64,000 nt of DNA from Pedobacter hiemivivus (GCF_004331685.1 NZ_SJSM01000020.1:24231-88230), one strand, 5' to 3'; shown: positions 52,524 to 62,214, numbered from the stretch's first letter. Made by a program: numbers and translations. The notes: generated by a model not told the origin, from the letters alone.

Positions 52524-55066
52524 TGAATAGATTAATCAGCTATTTTATCCTGGTCATAACAGGCAGCCTTATGTATAGCTGTTACAGCGTAAAACATAAG
52601 GCTTCGCCTATTCCTGCCAATACCTTAAAGGGCAAGTCGTTCAATAATATTACGCTTGAAACATCTTTAAAGCCATTTAAGAAGAATGATAAGGCTTATA
52701 TCAAAAGCGTAGCCAGGGAAATGTTCACACAATGGTCGTCTTTATTGAGGCATGCAGATACAGTCTGTATTATGCTCTGGACTTCCGACGGTTCCGAAAT
52801 ACTAAACTACAAGGGAAAACAAAATCAACCCTTAGAATGGGCTAAGTACATTGGTAATCCGAATACAAAACATGCGGTGGGTTCTGGTCCTAAGGAGCTT
52901 TCTCTACATGAGCGGGCTTATCTTTATATGGAGAACCCACCCGACTTTACTTATAATAACCTTAGATTAATCATCAGCACATTAAAAGAAGTGGGTGCTC
53001 AGGTAACAGGTAAGCCAATTAAGGTGGGGTCTACTTTTGATCCTGGGCCTGAATTTGCCCGCTCGGATTTTAAATACAAAAAACATCCAGAAATATTGCT
53101 TGGCAATGCGATGGGCACTAAATCTTTTGTCAATTGTTATTCCGTGTTAAATGCGGATAAAGACTCCTACGCGGGCTTTCCTAAAGGTATTCCCGCAAAT
53201 ACACCTTTCGGTAGGTTTTTCGGCCGCCAGAGCTACCATTTTTTAAAGGATATGGGTTTTGATTATCTGTGGCTAAGCAATGGCTTTGGCTTTGGAATGG
53301 AGGCCTGGTCATCTAAAGGAGCAATATTTGACGGGAAAGAATTTGATGCTGGGAAACTGGCTGAAGTACAGGCTAAAAACCTGGAATTCTGGAAGATCTT
53401 CCGTATGGAATGTCCAAGATTTCAAGTGCAGACCAGGGGGACAAACCTTTCAACAGGTACAGACCTGGCTAGGGATGGGGTTGACCTCAGGGGGATTTAT
53501 AAGGGTGGCTTTAACCTGCTGCCGCCACCTAACTCTCCATGGGCAGCATTAGATGGTGATTTTGGTATGGAACTGGTAGGGTATATGTCGAGAATTTCTG
53601 AATTACCTGATAACAGGTATTTGTTCCGGTATTATACCCATGATCCTTGGTGGGTAAATAGTCCCTGGTTTGACAGGTATGGTGGCGAACCCCATGACAT
53701 TTATATGCCTATGGCCGTTAGCCGGATTGATTCAAATGGCGGAGTAACTTTACCTACACAACTTAATTTCCTTTCCATAGATAATTCTTTCGGTAACATG
53801 CCCGCACAGGTACCGGATGAGGTAATTCCACATATTCTTAAAGCCCGGTATGATGCGCCTACTACAGCCGGACCATTTGTATGGGTATATCCCTTTGATG
53901 AGTACCACGATTGGACGTATGCGCAAAAAGACAGGTTAAAAGAGGTGTATTTCGGGGACTGGTTTATCCGCCAGGCTATTAATAACGGATTTCCTTTGAA
54001 TACAGTAATTTCGACGGGATCCTTTAACCGTTTAATCAAAAGCAGACCTGGTTATTTTAAGGAGTCTGTACTGCTTACCATTGTCCCGGATGCGGGTTCT
54101 GTATTGGAAAAAGAGCTGATCGGATTTATCGAGAACGGCGGTAAGGTAATGATATACGGTCCCGCAGATCATGCTGGCGAGAAGTTCCTGGAGTTGCTTA
54201 ATCTTAAAAATATATCGCCGCTAGAGGGAGAGTTTCAAATAGAAACAGATTTGGAGGGTGATAAACTGGAAAAGCCATACCCGAAAAAAATGCTTCATCA
54301 AGCCCTATTTTCTGCCGGTGGTATACGTACCCAGGTAAAAGATAAAAGTGAAAAAACTACACATGTGTTGATGACTGCGAAACAAGGGGAGGAGCAGAGA
54401 GCGGTTTTGTGGAGTAGAGCTAAGCCCGAATGGAATGGCGGAAAGCTGGTTTATGTGCGTGGTACAAGTTCCAGCAGTGCTAAAAACGAAAAACTACTTA
54501 CACCTGATAACCCGTCCTTATGGGGCACAGGCCCTTTATATCTTCGATATGCCCTACAGGAGTTCGGTTATCATTTCCTTTTGGAAAAGGAAAGTCCTGC
54601 CATAAAAAGTCCAGTACTTACGCTTTCAAGAAGTAATAATGGCTTTTACTTTTCCGGATATGTGCCGGGCACAACTGCTAAACAGTTATTCAAATTTCCA
54701 CAAGGTGCTCCCTTACTTACAGGCTTTGAAACGAAGCTCGAAAAAGGCTTTAGTACCTATAATTTACCAACCGCATGGCATAAAGAATGCCGGGTGTTTG
54801 TAGAACAAGAGCAAGGGATTGTATCTGTAAAAGAAACTTACCCTGGCGATGCCACTGTAAGCCGGAGAATAGAGATCAAAGGATTAAAAAATGCTGTGAT
54901 CAGGGTGTTCCCTGATGAAGACATCACCAAAGATAAATTAAAAGCTTCCGCTGGTGCAGCCTATCCATGGAGAGGCGAGAAAATAGTTGTTGAGCAAGCT
55001 GAAAAAGAATTTGGAAACAGTTATCTGTTAAAAAATGTGACTGGTACACTGGTGCTCGCCTGGTAA
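52523..55066 (+). CDS. Large lipoprotein, unclassified, possible glycosidase
   Basis: Not assigned to a family. It has a lipoprotein-like signal (Cys about residue 20, weak lipobox MYSC) and 847 residues. The first 480 residues look like a TIM barrel: SFNNITLETSLKPFKKND, VGSTFDPGPEFARSD, DMGFDYLWLSNGFGFGMEAW, RYYTHDPWWVNSPWFDRY, FVWVYPFDEYHDW. After it, PGYFKESVLLTIVPDAGSVLE to about residue 580 resembles a glutamine-amidotransferase-like domain as in GH42-type enzymes, and a beta-domain ends the protein. Conserved Glu/Asp residues could be catalytic. It starts on the last base of the isomerase stop. Confidence 0.7.
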   Translation: MNRLISYFILVITGSLMYSCYSVKHKASPIPANTLKGKSFNNITLETSLKPFKKNDKAYIKSVAREMFTQWSSLLRHADTVCIMLWTSDGSEILNYKGKQNQPLEWAKYIGNPNTKHAVGSGPKELSLHERAYLYMENPPDFTYNNLRLIISTLKEVGAQVTGKPIKVGSTFDPGPEFARSDFKYKKHPEILLGNAMGTKSFVNCYSVLNADKDSYAGFPKGIPANTPFGRFFGRQSYHFLKDMGFDYLWLSNGFGFGMEAWSSKGAIFDGKEFDAGKLAEVQAKNLEFWKIFRMECPRFQVQTRGTNLSTGTDLARDGVDLRGIYKGGFNLLPPPNSPWAALDGDFGMELVGYMSRISELPDNRYLFRYYTHDPWWVNSPWFDRYGGEPHDIYMPMAVSRIDSNGGVTLPTQLNFLSIDNSFGNMPAQVPDEVIPHILKARYDAPTTAGPFVWVYPFDEYHDWTYAQKDRLKEVYFGDWFIRQAINNGFPLNTVISTGSFNRLIKSRPGYFKESVLLTIVPDAGSVLEKELIGFIENGGKVMIYGPADHAGEKFLELLNLKNISPLEGEFQIETDLEGDKLEKPYPKKMLHQALFSAGGIRTQVKDKSEKTTHVLMTAKQGEEQRAVLWSRAKPEWNGGKLVYVRGTSSSSAKNEKLLTPDNPSLWGTGPLYLRYALQEFGYHFLLEKESPAIKSPVLTLSRSNNGFYFSGYVPGTTAKQLFKFPQGAPLLTGFETKLEKGFSTYNLPTAWHKECRVFVEQEQGIVSVKETYPGDATVSRRIEIKGLKNAVIRVFPDEDITKDKLKASAGAAYPWRGEKIVVEQAEKEFGNSYLLKNVTGTLVLAW

Positions 55067-55081
55067 AATCTGAAAAATCAT

Positions 55082-55789
55082 ATGAAAAAAATAAGTATAT
55101 CCATATTAATCCTGATTTCGGCAGTTCAGATCTGTATCGGCCAACTTGCCGATTCCTCAGTTTACCTTAGTGGTATAAAAACTGAATTAAATAAACAATG
55201 GCCAAAAAACAGAACTATTAACCTCGTCTTTCATGGTCATTCGGTACCCTCAGGTTATTGGTCCAATCATGAAGTACATACATTATCATCTTATCCTTAC
55301 CTGCTTTTACAACAATTGAAAACATTGTATCCTTATGCAGTGATCAATGTGATTACCACTTCAATTGGTGGAGAAAATGCAATAAAAGGTGAGAGCCGCT
55401 TTACTCAGGATGTGCTGCCACATAAGCCAGATGTCCTGTTTATTGATTACGCACTGAATGACAGGGCTGCGGGACTTGAAAAAACGAAGGAAGCCTGGGA
55501 GAAAATGATTCAAAAAGCCCTGGAAGCGAATGTAAAAGTGATCCTTTTAACTCCTTCGCCCGATACAAGAGTTGATATTTTCGCGAAGGATGGCAAAAGC
55601 CTATCCGCACATGCCGATCAAATTAGGGCATTGGCCCAAAAATACCATGTAGGTTTGGCAGATCCTTTTAGCTTGTTTCAAGCCATACAAAAAAAAGGAA
55701 ACCTAGCCGAATATATGTCGCAAGTAAACCACCCCAATCTGAAAGGCCATCAACTGATCAGCGGGGAACTGATGAAATGGTTCAGGTAA
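55082..55789 (+). CDS. SGNH/GDSL esterase
   Basis: A secreted 235-residue hydrolase with a signal peptide (CIGQ). The catalytic Ser lies in LVFHGHSVPSGYW (GHS replacing the usual GDS), the Asn block in DYALNDRAAG, and the final His in VNHPNLKGHQ. It resembles the acetylesterases that accompany pectinases. It starts 15 nt after the large lipoprotein gene. The replaced Asp of GDS and the changed D-x-x-H motif are worth noting, but the Ser, Asn and His are all present. Confidence 0.83.
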   Translation: MKKISISILILISAVQICIGQLADSSVYLSGIKTELNKQWPKNRTINLVFHGHSVPSGYWSNHEVHTLSSYPYLLLQQLKTLYPYAVINVITTSIGGENAIKGESRFTQDVLPHKPDVLFIDYALNDRAAGLEKTKEAWEKMIQKALEANVKVILLTPSPDTRVDIFAKDGKSLSAHADQIRALAQKYHVGLADPFSLFQAIQKKGNLAEYMSQVNHPNLKGHQLISGELMKWFR

Positions 55790-55832
55790 CACATACTAAC
55801 GAAAAATCACTAATTTTAAGAAATTTTACCTT

Positions 55833-56603
55833 ATGAAACCTAAGTTTATCACCATTAGTGAAGAGATTATTGAGAAAATTAAAGATGGAGAATTGCTGCC
55901 CGGAGATAAGGTGCCTTCTGAAAACGAATTGATCAATGATTATAAAATAAGTAATACTACAGCCAGAAAATGTTTGCTGGAGATAGAGTCTAAAGGATAT
56001 GCGAGGCGGATAAAAGGGAAGGGTACATTTGTGCTAAACCGAACTGTCGAACATCAGCTGGTACGTACTTTAGGTTCTATCAACTCCACAAGACGTGGTT
56101 TTAACGAGGGAATAAAAGCCGAAGGGTTTACACCTAAAAATATCATCATTGAAAAAACAGTCTTAAACGAAGGGATCTCTTCTGAGATTGTCGGTAAGCA
56201 CTATATTATTGATGGACCTGTCTTAAAAATTCGTCAATTACGTTATGCAGACGATATTCTGATGAAAGACGAAACCAGATATGTTTCATTGAAATTATGT
56301 CCAAGAATAGATCGACTCTCTACAGAGATTTCTTATTTCAAGACATATGAGGAGGAGTATAACCTAAAGATATCTGATATTAAACAAACACTGGGTGTAG
56401 ATATTCTCGAAGCCTCATCTGCACAGAATAATTTTGAGGTAGACAAGCAAATCCCAGTTTTTATACTGGACAGCGTCGTGCTTTGTGATGCTGAAAAAGT
56501 CGTTGAAATTGAAAGATCTTTTTATCGTGGTGATAAATACAAATTCGCCATTGTAGCGAGTCCGGAGTACGATGTAAGTCCTACTTTTAATTTAAAAAAA
56601 TAA
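55833..56603 (+). CDS. GntR/HutC-type transcriptional regulator with UTRA domain
   Basis: A 256-residue one-component regulator. The N-terminal winged helix (about residues 5-70) shows GDKVPSENELINDYKISNTT, and the UTRA effector domain (about 90-250) binds small sugars or acids in this family. It lies at the end of the long PUL 2 operon, 43 nt after the esterase, and is cut off from susC by a terminator. It is the only classical regulator in PUL 2, so it likely senses a breakdown product. Its link to the shared TTCACCC elements is not shown. Confidence 0.92.
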   Translation: MKPKFITISEEIIEKIKDGELLPGDKVPSENELINDYKISNTTARKCLLEIESKGYARRIKGKGTFVLNRTVEHQLVRTLGSINSTRRGFNEGIKAEGFTPKNIIIEKTVLNEGISSEIVGKHYIIDGPVLKIRQLRYADDILMKDETRYVSLKLCPRIDRLSTEISYFKTYEEEYNLKISDIKQTLGVDILEASSAQNNFEVDKQIPVFILDSVVLCDAEKVVEIERSFYRGDKYKFAIVASPEYDVSPTFNLKK

Positions 56604-56623
56604 GCGTCAGCTTATTTTTTTTT
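56594..56623 (+). terminator. Terminator overlapping the end of the GntR gene
   Basis: A 12-bp stem (56594-56605 / 56610-56621) around GTCA, followed by further T. The left arm contains the stop codon of the regulator. Promoter copy E starts 3 nt after it. Confidence 0.88.
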
Positions 56624-56625
56624 GC

Positions 56626-56654
56626 TTCACCCTTTTTCCTGCGAAACGACATCT
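56626..56654 (+). promoter_or_regulatory. PUL 2 bipartite promoter-like element, copy E
   Basis: TTCACCC (56626-56632), 18 nt, ATCT (56651-56654). It drives susC/susD of PUL 2; the start at 56689 lies 34 nt downstream. Confidence 0.75.
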
Positions 56655-56688
56655 ATATATGTGAAGACAACCAAATATCTAATTTCGT

Positions 56689-59600
56689 ATGAATCAAAAA
56701 AAATGTAGCTGGTATTCGCTTTCGCTTATTGTTCTTGTTTTGCTGACTAACCTGCCTGTTCGGGCAAGTTTTATGCAACAGGAAATAATCAAAGGGAAAG
56801 TGACAGATGATAAAGGGGGCCCGATGCCTGGCGTCGGTGTTGTTGTGAAGGGTACTCAGAAAAGAACCCAAACTGATGGGAATGGAAATTTCTCTTTGCA
56901 GATTGCAGATCGCAATCCCATCATTCTTGTGTTTTCTTATGTGGGCTTTCAGACTCAGGAAGTGTCTGTGACAACCCCGAGAGAATTGAAGATACAAATG
57001 AAAGCATCAACGAGTGTCCTGGATGAAATTGTAGTGGTAGGTTATGGAACCGTCACACGTAGGGATCTTACTGGAGCTGTTGCTTCCATCAGTGCAAACG
57101 ATTTGAAAGATATTCCAATTTCTTCTGCAGCAGATGCGCTTGCTGGTCGCTTGGCCGGGGTACAGGTTACCTCATCAGAAGGTGCACCAGGATCAGAAAC
57201 CAATATTGTTATCCGTGGCGGAGGGTCCATCACACAGGATAATGCACCTTTATATGTTATTGATGGCATGCAGGTAGAAAGTGGTTTGACAGGGATTTCT
57301 CCTCAGGATATTGCATCTGTTGATGTTTTGAAAGATGCTGCAGCGACAGCCATTTATGGCGCCAGAGGGGCAAACGGAGTAATTGTTGTAACCACCAAGG
57401 GTGGAAAGGAGGGTAAGACCGTGGTTAGTGTGAACAGCTTTATGGGTATAAATAAGTTGTCGAATAAATTAGGGGTTATGAGCCCATATGATTTTGTAGA
57501 ATACCAGTACGAGCGAAGCAGAGGAAATGTGAATGCAGAAACTAGCTTTGCCAGGAAATATGGATCTTATTTCGATACACTTGCGGTTTACAAAAATACA
57601 CCTGCGATAGATTGGGAACAGGAAATGTTTGGTAGAAATGCCTTAATACAAACTCATAATTTTGGCATCTCAGGTGGCAGCAAGTCAACGACTTTTAACA
57701 TAAGCCTTACCAAAAATATACAGGACGGTATTATGTTAAACTCTGATTTTGACCGGAATATAGCCAACTTAAAATTTGACCATGTTGCAAGTAATAAATT
57801 CAAAACTGGCGCTACCGTAAGGTTTATTTCGCAAGAGGTTATGGGAGCTGGTACCAGTGCGGCCGGACAAACACAAACCTCAAGACTAAGGCAGACTATC
57901 AAATACAAACCTTTTATCACCAATGTGAATCTTGGAATTGAAGACTTTGATCAGGCTTATTACAACGAAACAAATGCAGTAGGAAATGGTGTGTTTATCA
58001 TTAATCCTATTGCCTTGAATAAGGCAGAGTATCGGAGTAATGGAAGTAAGGGAATAAATCTTGCTGGCTATGTAAATTATAATTTTACAAGGTATTTATC
58101 TTTCCGAACAACTGCAGGTTATGATTATAGTAGTGCCCAGGTGGATTCATTTGACGATATCAATACTCCGGGATCTATATTTTATGGTTTAGGACTTCCA
58201 GTAGCAGGAGTGATTAATACACAGAAAAGCGTATTGAATGTTTCAAATGTGCTGAACTTCTCAAATTCGACATTCAATACTTTATTTAGCAGAAATAATG
58301 TCTTCACTTTTTTACTGGGACAGGAGATTTATGAGACAGATATTCGTCAGAACAATTCACAGTTAAACGGGTTTCCCGCTGGAATTACTGCTGATAAGGC
58401 ACTTGGTCAATTGAATTTAGGTACCATGCGTACCAGTTTTCCAACCTCTTTGATTTTAGAAAGTAAAATTTTGTCATTCTTTTCAAGAGCCACTTATTCC
58501 CACAAGGGTAAATACCTGGCTGCGTTTTCTCTTAGAACAGATGGCTCTACAAAATTTGCTCCTGATAAACGCTGGGGCTATTTTCCTGCAGCATCATTGG
58601 CCTGGAGAATCTCGCAGGAAAAATTTATGAAGCCAATTAGTTTTATATCAGACATGAAACTCAGGCTGAGCTGGGGGCAGGCCGGGAATAATCGGATCGA
58701 TGATTATCTTTATTTATCCGCATTTCAAACCAATCTATTCCCCTATGGCTTGAATGAGGTGATGCAACCGAGTTATACCGTTACTAAACTGGCCAACCCC
58801 AATTTAAAATGGGAAAAAACAATTTCAAGAAACATAGGTCTGGATCTAGGAATATTAAAGAATAAACTGTTGTTTACTTTTAATGCTTACCAAAATGACG
58901 TTAAAGACCTGCTAATCCCTGTTCCGATCCCTTCAACTTCCGGTTATGCCGCGCAACTGCAAAACGTAGGTTCAACAAGAAATAAGGGATTTGAGTTTCA
59001 ACTGGATGCTGCTATTCTCAGTAAGAAAGATTTTACCTGGAAAACCAATTTTAACATCTCTTATAACGAGAACAAGATTCTTTCACTTTCTACCTATCAA
59101 AAAGAATATTTGCAAGGTTCGGGTTGGGGGATTTCTGGTCAGCCCGATTATGCGGTTAGTGTTGGCCAGGCGGTGGGTGCCATGTACGGCTTCGTTACCG
59201 ATGGTTATTATAAAACCGAGGATTTTAACTATGATCCGGCAACTAAAATCTATTCGCTTAAAAGTGGTATCCCGGATGGTTTGGATGCAGCAGGTGTCTC
59301 TCAACCCGGCAGTATCAAATTTAAAGACATCAATGGCGATGGGGTTGTAAACCAGAATGACAGGAAGATCATAGGCAATGCCAATCCTAAATTTTCTGGG
59401 GGGATGAACCAGCAGTTCAGGTATAAGCAATTTGATCTGAGCATATTCGCGAATTTTGTGATCGGAAATGACATTATGAATGCCAATAAGATTGAATTTA
59501 CCAATGGATTTGTAACTGACAACAATATGCTGTCCATTATGGGTAACCGCTGGAAAACCATTGATAACCTTGGTAACCTTGTTCAAACAACAGCGACTGT

Positions 59601-59973
59601 AGGTGGAAAACAGGTCGCTATAGGTGAAGCTCCTGAAATATTGAATGATATTAATAAAGGGGCTAATATCTGGCAACCTTTAAAGGGCACGGGAGCTTAT
59701 ACTTTACATTCCAGGGCTGTAGAAGATGGATCATTTTTACGCATCAATAACATCACTTTAGGTTATACTTTTTCACCAGGCTTACTGGCTAAAATAAAAG
59801 TAAAATCTTTAAGACTATACGGTACGGTAAACAATATTGCGGTCATTACGAATTATAGCGGGTACGATCCTGAAGTCAATGCGATAAGAAATTCGCCAGT
59901 TACAAGGGGGGTAGATTACTCAGCTTATCCTAGAAGCAAAGCTTACATATTCGGACTTAACCTTACACTTTAA
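56689..59973 (+). CDS. SusC-like TonB-dependent outer-membrane transporter (PUL 2)
   Basis: A 1094-residue oligosaccharide importer. In order: signal peptide (to about residue 26), carboxypeptidase-regulatory-like domain (KGKVTDDKGGPMPGVGVVVKG, to about 105), SusC plug entry DEIVVVGYGTVTRRDLTGAV, plug with YVIDGMQVESGLTGISPQDI and GARGANGVIVVTTKGG, and a 22-strand barrel ending YIFGLNLTL. The susD gene follows after 16 nt. It has a dedicated promoter copy (E) right after the terminator of the regulator. Confidence 0.96.
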   Translation: MNQKKCSWYSLSLIVLVLLTNLPVRASFMQQEIIKGKVTDDKGGPMPGVGVVVKGTQKRTQTDGNGNFSLQIADRNPIILVFSYVGFQTQEVSVTTPRELKIQMKASTSVLDEIVVVGYGTVTRRDLTGAVASISANDLKDIPISSAADALAGRLAGVQVTSSEGAPGSETNIVIRGGGSITQDNAPLYVIDGMQVESGLTGISPQDIASVDVLKDAAATAIYGARGANGVIVVTTKGGKEGKTVVSVNSFMGINKLSNKLGVMSPYDFVEYQYERSRGNVNAETSFARKYGSYFDTLAVYKNTPAIDWEQEMFGRNALIQTHNFGISGGSKSTTFNISLTKNIQDGIMLNSDFDRNIANLKFDHVASNKFKTGATVRFISQEVMGAGTSAAGQTQTSRLRQTIKYKPFITNVNLGIEDFDQAYYNETNAVGNGVFIINPIALNKAEYRSNGSKGINLAGYVNYNFTRYLSFRTTAGYDYSSAQVDSFDDINTPGSIFYGLGLPVAGVINTQKSVLNVSNVLNFSNSTFNTLFSRNNVFTFLLGQEIYETDIRQNNSQLNGFPAGITADKALGQLNLGTMRTSFPTSLILESKILSFFSRATYSHKGKYLAAFSLRTDGSTKFAPDKRWGYFPAASLAWRISQEKFMKPISFISDMKLRLSWGQAGNNRIDDYLYLSAFQTNLFPYGLNEVMQPSYTVTKLANPNLKWEKTISRNIGLDLGILKNKLLFTFNAYQNDVKDLLIPVPIPSTSGYAAQLQNVGSTRNKGFEFQLDAAILSKKDFTWKTNFNISYNENKILSLSTYQKEYLQGSGWGISGQPDYAVSVGQAVGAMYGFVTDGYYKTEDFNYDPATKIYSLKSGIPDGLDAAGVSQPGSIKFKDINGDGVVNQNDRKIIGNANPKFSGGMNQQFRYKQFDLSIFANFVIGNDIMNANKIEFTNGFVTDNNMLSIMGNRWKTIDNLGNLVQTTATVGGKQVAIGEAPEILNDINKGANIWQPLKGTGAYTLHSRAVEDGSFLRINNITLGYTFSPGLLAKIKVKSLRLYGTVNNIAVITNYSGYDPEVNAIRNSPVTRGVDYSAYPRSKAYIFGLNLTL

Positions 59974-59989
59974 TCAAATTCATAGCATT

Positions 59990-62011
59990 ATGAAATTACA
60001 ATACTACACCCGTTCAATTGTGCTTATGCTAATGGTTGCATCTGTATTGATTCTACCATCATGTAAGCGCTATCTGGATATTGAACCACAATCATTTTTT
60101 GATGAAGCCTACACCTTTAGTACGGTTACTACAGCTACCAGCGCAGTAATGGGCGTTTATGGAAGACTTACCGGAGAATCTGCCTATGGCTCCCGATTAT
60201 CCTTAATTTATCCTGTTGATGCTGATGATTTCCTTGCCTTCGGGAATACTTCATCAGGCGGTGGAGATAACGGTGCTAAAGCAATTGCCAGGTATAATGC
60301 AGCACCAGAAAATATTCAGTTGGAAAGACCATTTAACCAGCTGTTTAGCGGTATTGAGAGCGCTAATATCTGCATTAAGAATATTCCGAAAATGGACCTG
60401 TATACCAATGGTACAGCCGCTGATATCAGATCATTAAAGCGATTACACGGTGAAGTCCTGACTTTAAGAGCCCAGTTTTATTTTGAACTGGTCAGGGTTT
60501 GGGGAGATGTTCCAGCACAATTTGAACCTTCGGCAGATCAGACAGACCTGTTTAAAACAAAGACAGATCGTGACAGTATCTATAACCGGATACTAGACGA
60601 TCTTAAAATTGCAGAAGAGCTGGTCCCATGGAGAAAGGAATCGGGGATTGCTATAGATGAGCGGATCACTAAAGGAGCGGTAAAGGCTATCCGTGCGAAG
60701 ATTGCACTATTTTGTGGAGGCTATTCGCTAAGAAGGAATTCAGGTGTAATGGAACGGAGGGCCGATTACCTGGAATATTATAAAATAGCGAGAGACGAAT
60801 GTAAGGACATCATCGATTCCAAACAACATGCATTGAACCCGAGTTTCGAAGCTGTTTTTAAAGACAATATAGATGCGCATAAAATAGAAACTAACGGAGA
60901 AGTAATTTTTGAAGTTGCACTGGCGGGAGGCTTGAACACAACAGATGGAAGGTTAGGTAATTCTGACGGGCCTAACGTTGGTGCCAATGCAGGCGGGGGC
61001 GGGGTAAGGGTTTTGCCAACTTACTATTACTCCTTTGATGTGCTGGACTCAAGAATGCCCGTAACCATCGCCGATTATACCATTAACCCAAGTAACAATA
61101 AACTTGGGGCGGTATTGCCGGCTGCGGCTTCTGGTAAATTCAGAAGAGACTGGATTTCGAATCCTGTAGTGGATTTGAAGTCTACAGCTTCTTATTATGG
61201 AGTAAACTGGCCCATAATCCGTTACGCTGATGTATTGCTAATGTTTGCTGAGGCAGATAATGAAATTAATTCAGGGCCAGGGACGGATGCCATTAGCGCG
61301 GTGAATAGTGTTCGTCAGAGAGCCTGGGCTAGGGGGATCAAAACTATAAATGTAGTAAATGGCGGGACAGGCTACACAGCTATCCCGGCGGTAACGATTA
61401 CCGGGACAGGAACTGGGGCTGCTGCTGTAGCCAGTGTTTCTGGTGGAAAGGTGGTGAAAATAACCATTATAAGTGTTGGCGACAATTATACAGCAGCTCC
61501 GGTTATTTCTTTTACAGGAGGAAACGGAACCGGAGCCACGGCTACCGCTACAATTTTAACCAATAAAGCTGAAGCTAATCTAACGCCACAACAGACTGCT
61601 GATAAGGATGCCTTTTTTGGAGCAATAGTAAATGAAAGGTGGTTTGAGTTCGGGGGAGAGGGGATCCGCAAGTATGATCTGATCAGATGGAACCTTTTGG
61701 GCCAGAAAATCACGGAAACCAGAGCAAATCTGACAAAAATGCTAAATAAACAAGCGCCGTATCAAAATCTGCCACAGGTTAGGTTTTACAAAAACACCTC
61801 AGCAACATTAATCTGGCAAAACTCCATGTACGAGCCCGCTCCGGCGGCGGCTTTAAGCGGCTATACTTCTGTGAGCTGGATCGCAGCCTTGTCGGCCTTG
61901 TATGTTACGAATGTTGCGGAACTTTACCGGCCTAATCATGCTGAACTTTTACCTTTGCCGAGAGCGGTAATTGATGCCAATCCTAAGTTACGCCAGGACT
62001 ACGGTTATTAG
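59990..62011 (+). CDS. SusD/RagB-like lipoprotein with an inserted beta repeat (PUL 2)
   Basis: The surface lipoprotein partner of the upstream SusC. Lipobox LPSC at about residue 25, the N-terminal KRYLDIEPQSFF, TPR-like helices (LHGEVLTLRAQFYFELVRVWGDV) and the C-terminal FGAIVNERWFEFGGEGIRKY are standard. At 673 residues it is longer than usual. Part of the excess is a Gly/Thr/Ala-rich insert at about residues 453-527 with two repeats (VNGGTGYTAIPAVTITG and GDNYTAAPVISFTGG). The insert sits between SVRQRAWARG and NLTPQQTADKDAF, a loop position in other SusD proteins. Confidence 0.94.
   Translation: MKLQYYTRSIVLMLMVASVLILPSCKRYLDIEPQSFFDEAYTFSTVTTATSAVMGVYGRLTGESAYGSRLSLIYPVDADDFLAFGNTSSGGGDNGAKAIARYNAAPENIQLERPFNQLFSGIESANICIKNIPKMDLYTNGTAADIRSLKRLHGEVLTLRAQFYFELVRVWGDVPAQFEPSADQTDLFKTKTDRDSIYNRILDDLKIAEELVPWRKESGIAIDERITKGAVKAIRAKIALFCGGYSLRRNSGVMERRADYLEYYKIARDECKDIIDSKQHALNPSFEAVFKDNIDAHKIETNGEVIFEVALAGGLNTTDGRLGNSDGPNVGANAGGGGVRVLPTYYYSFDVLDSRMPVTIADYTINPSNNKLGAVLPAAASGKFRRDWISNPVVDLKSTASYYGVNWPIIRYADVLLMFAEADNEINSGPGTDAISAVNSVRQRAWARGIKTINVVNGGTGYTAIPAVTITGTGTGAAAVASVSGGKVVKITIISVGDNYTAAPVISFTGGNGTGATATATILTNKAEANLTPQQTADKDAFFGAIVNERWFEFGGEGIRKYDLIRWNLLGQKITETRANLTKMLNKQAPYQNLPQVRFYKNTSATLIWQNSMYEPAPAAALSGYTSVSWIAALSALYVTNVAELYRPNHAELLPLPRAVIDANPKLRQDYGY
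61346..61570 (+). repeat. Inserted beta-repeat coding segment in susD
   Basis: Encodes two copies of a GY/NYT-A-x-P-x-V/I-x-x-T/F-x-G repeat with Gly/Thr/Ala linkers, in frame inside the SusD gene. Similar repeats occur in phage tail and cell-surface proteins. Confidence 0.7.
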
Positions 62012-62033
62012 GGATTTTTGAGAAAGAACTTAT

Positions 62034-62064
62034 AGTGCATAATTTGATTGAAAAATTATGCACT
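62034..62064 (+). terminator. Hairpin after PUL 2
   Basis: A perfect 12-bp stem (62034-62045 / 62053-62064) with a 7-nt loop. No T-run follows, so termination would not be of the standard kind. Confidence 0.45.
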
Positions 62065-62214
62065 TAAAAATAAAAATTGTATTATAGTATTGTAATTGTA
62101 ACCAAATGTAAACCCCGTAAACGATGTCGCTAGGGTAGTTTTTTATAGCGCTTAATATAGTATGCAACAGGATCATACACCAAAATGTACGGTCTTTTTT
62201 AATGTCAAAATCAT

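Noticed and set aside
59083..59676. 197-codon frame antisense to SusC (PUL 2)
   Set aside because: Lies inside the barrel-coding region of a clear SusC gene.
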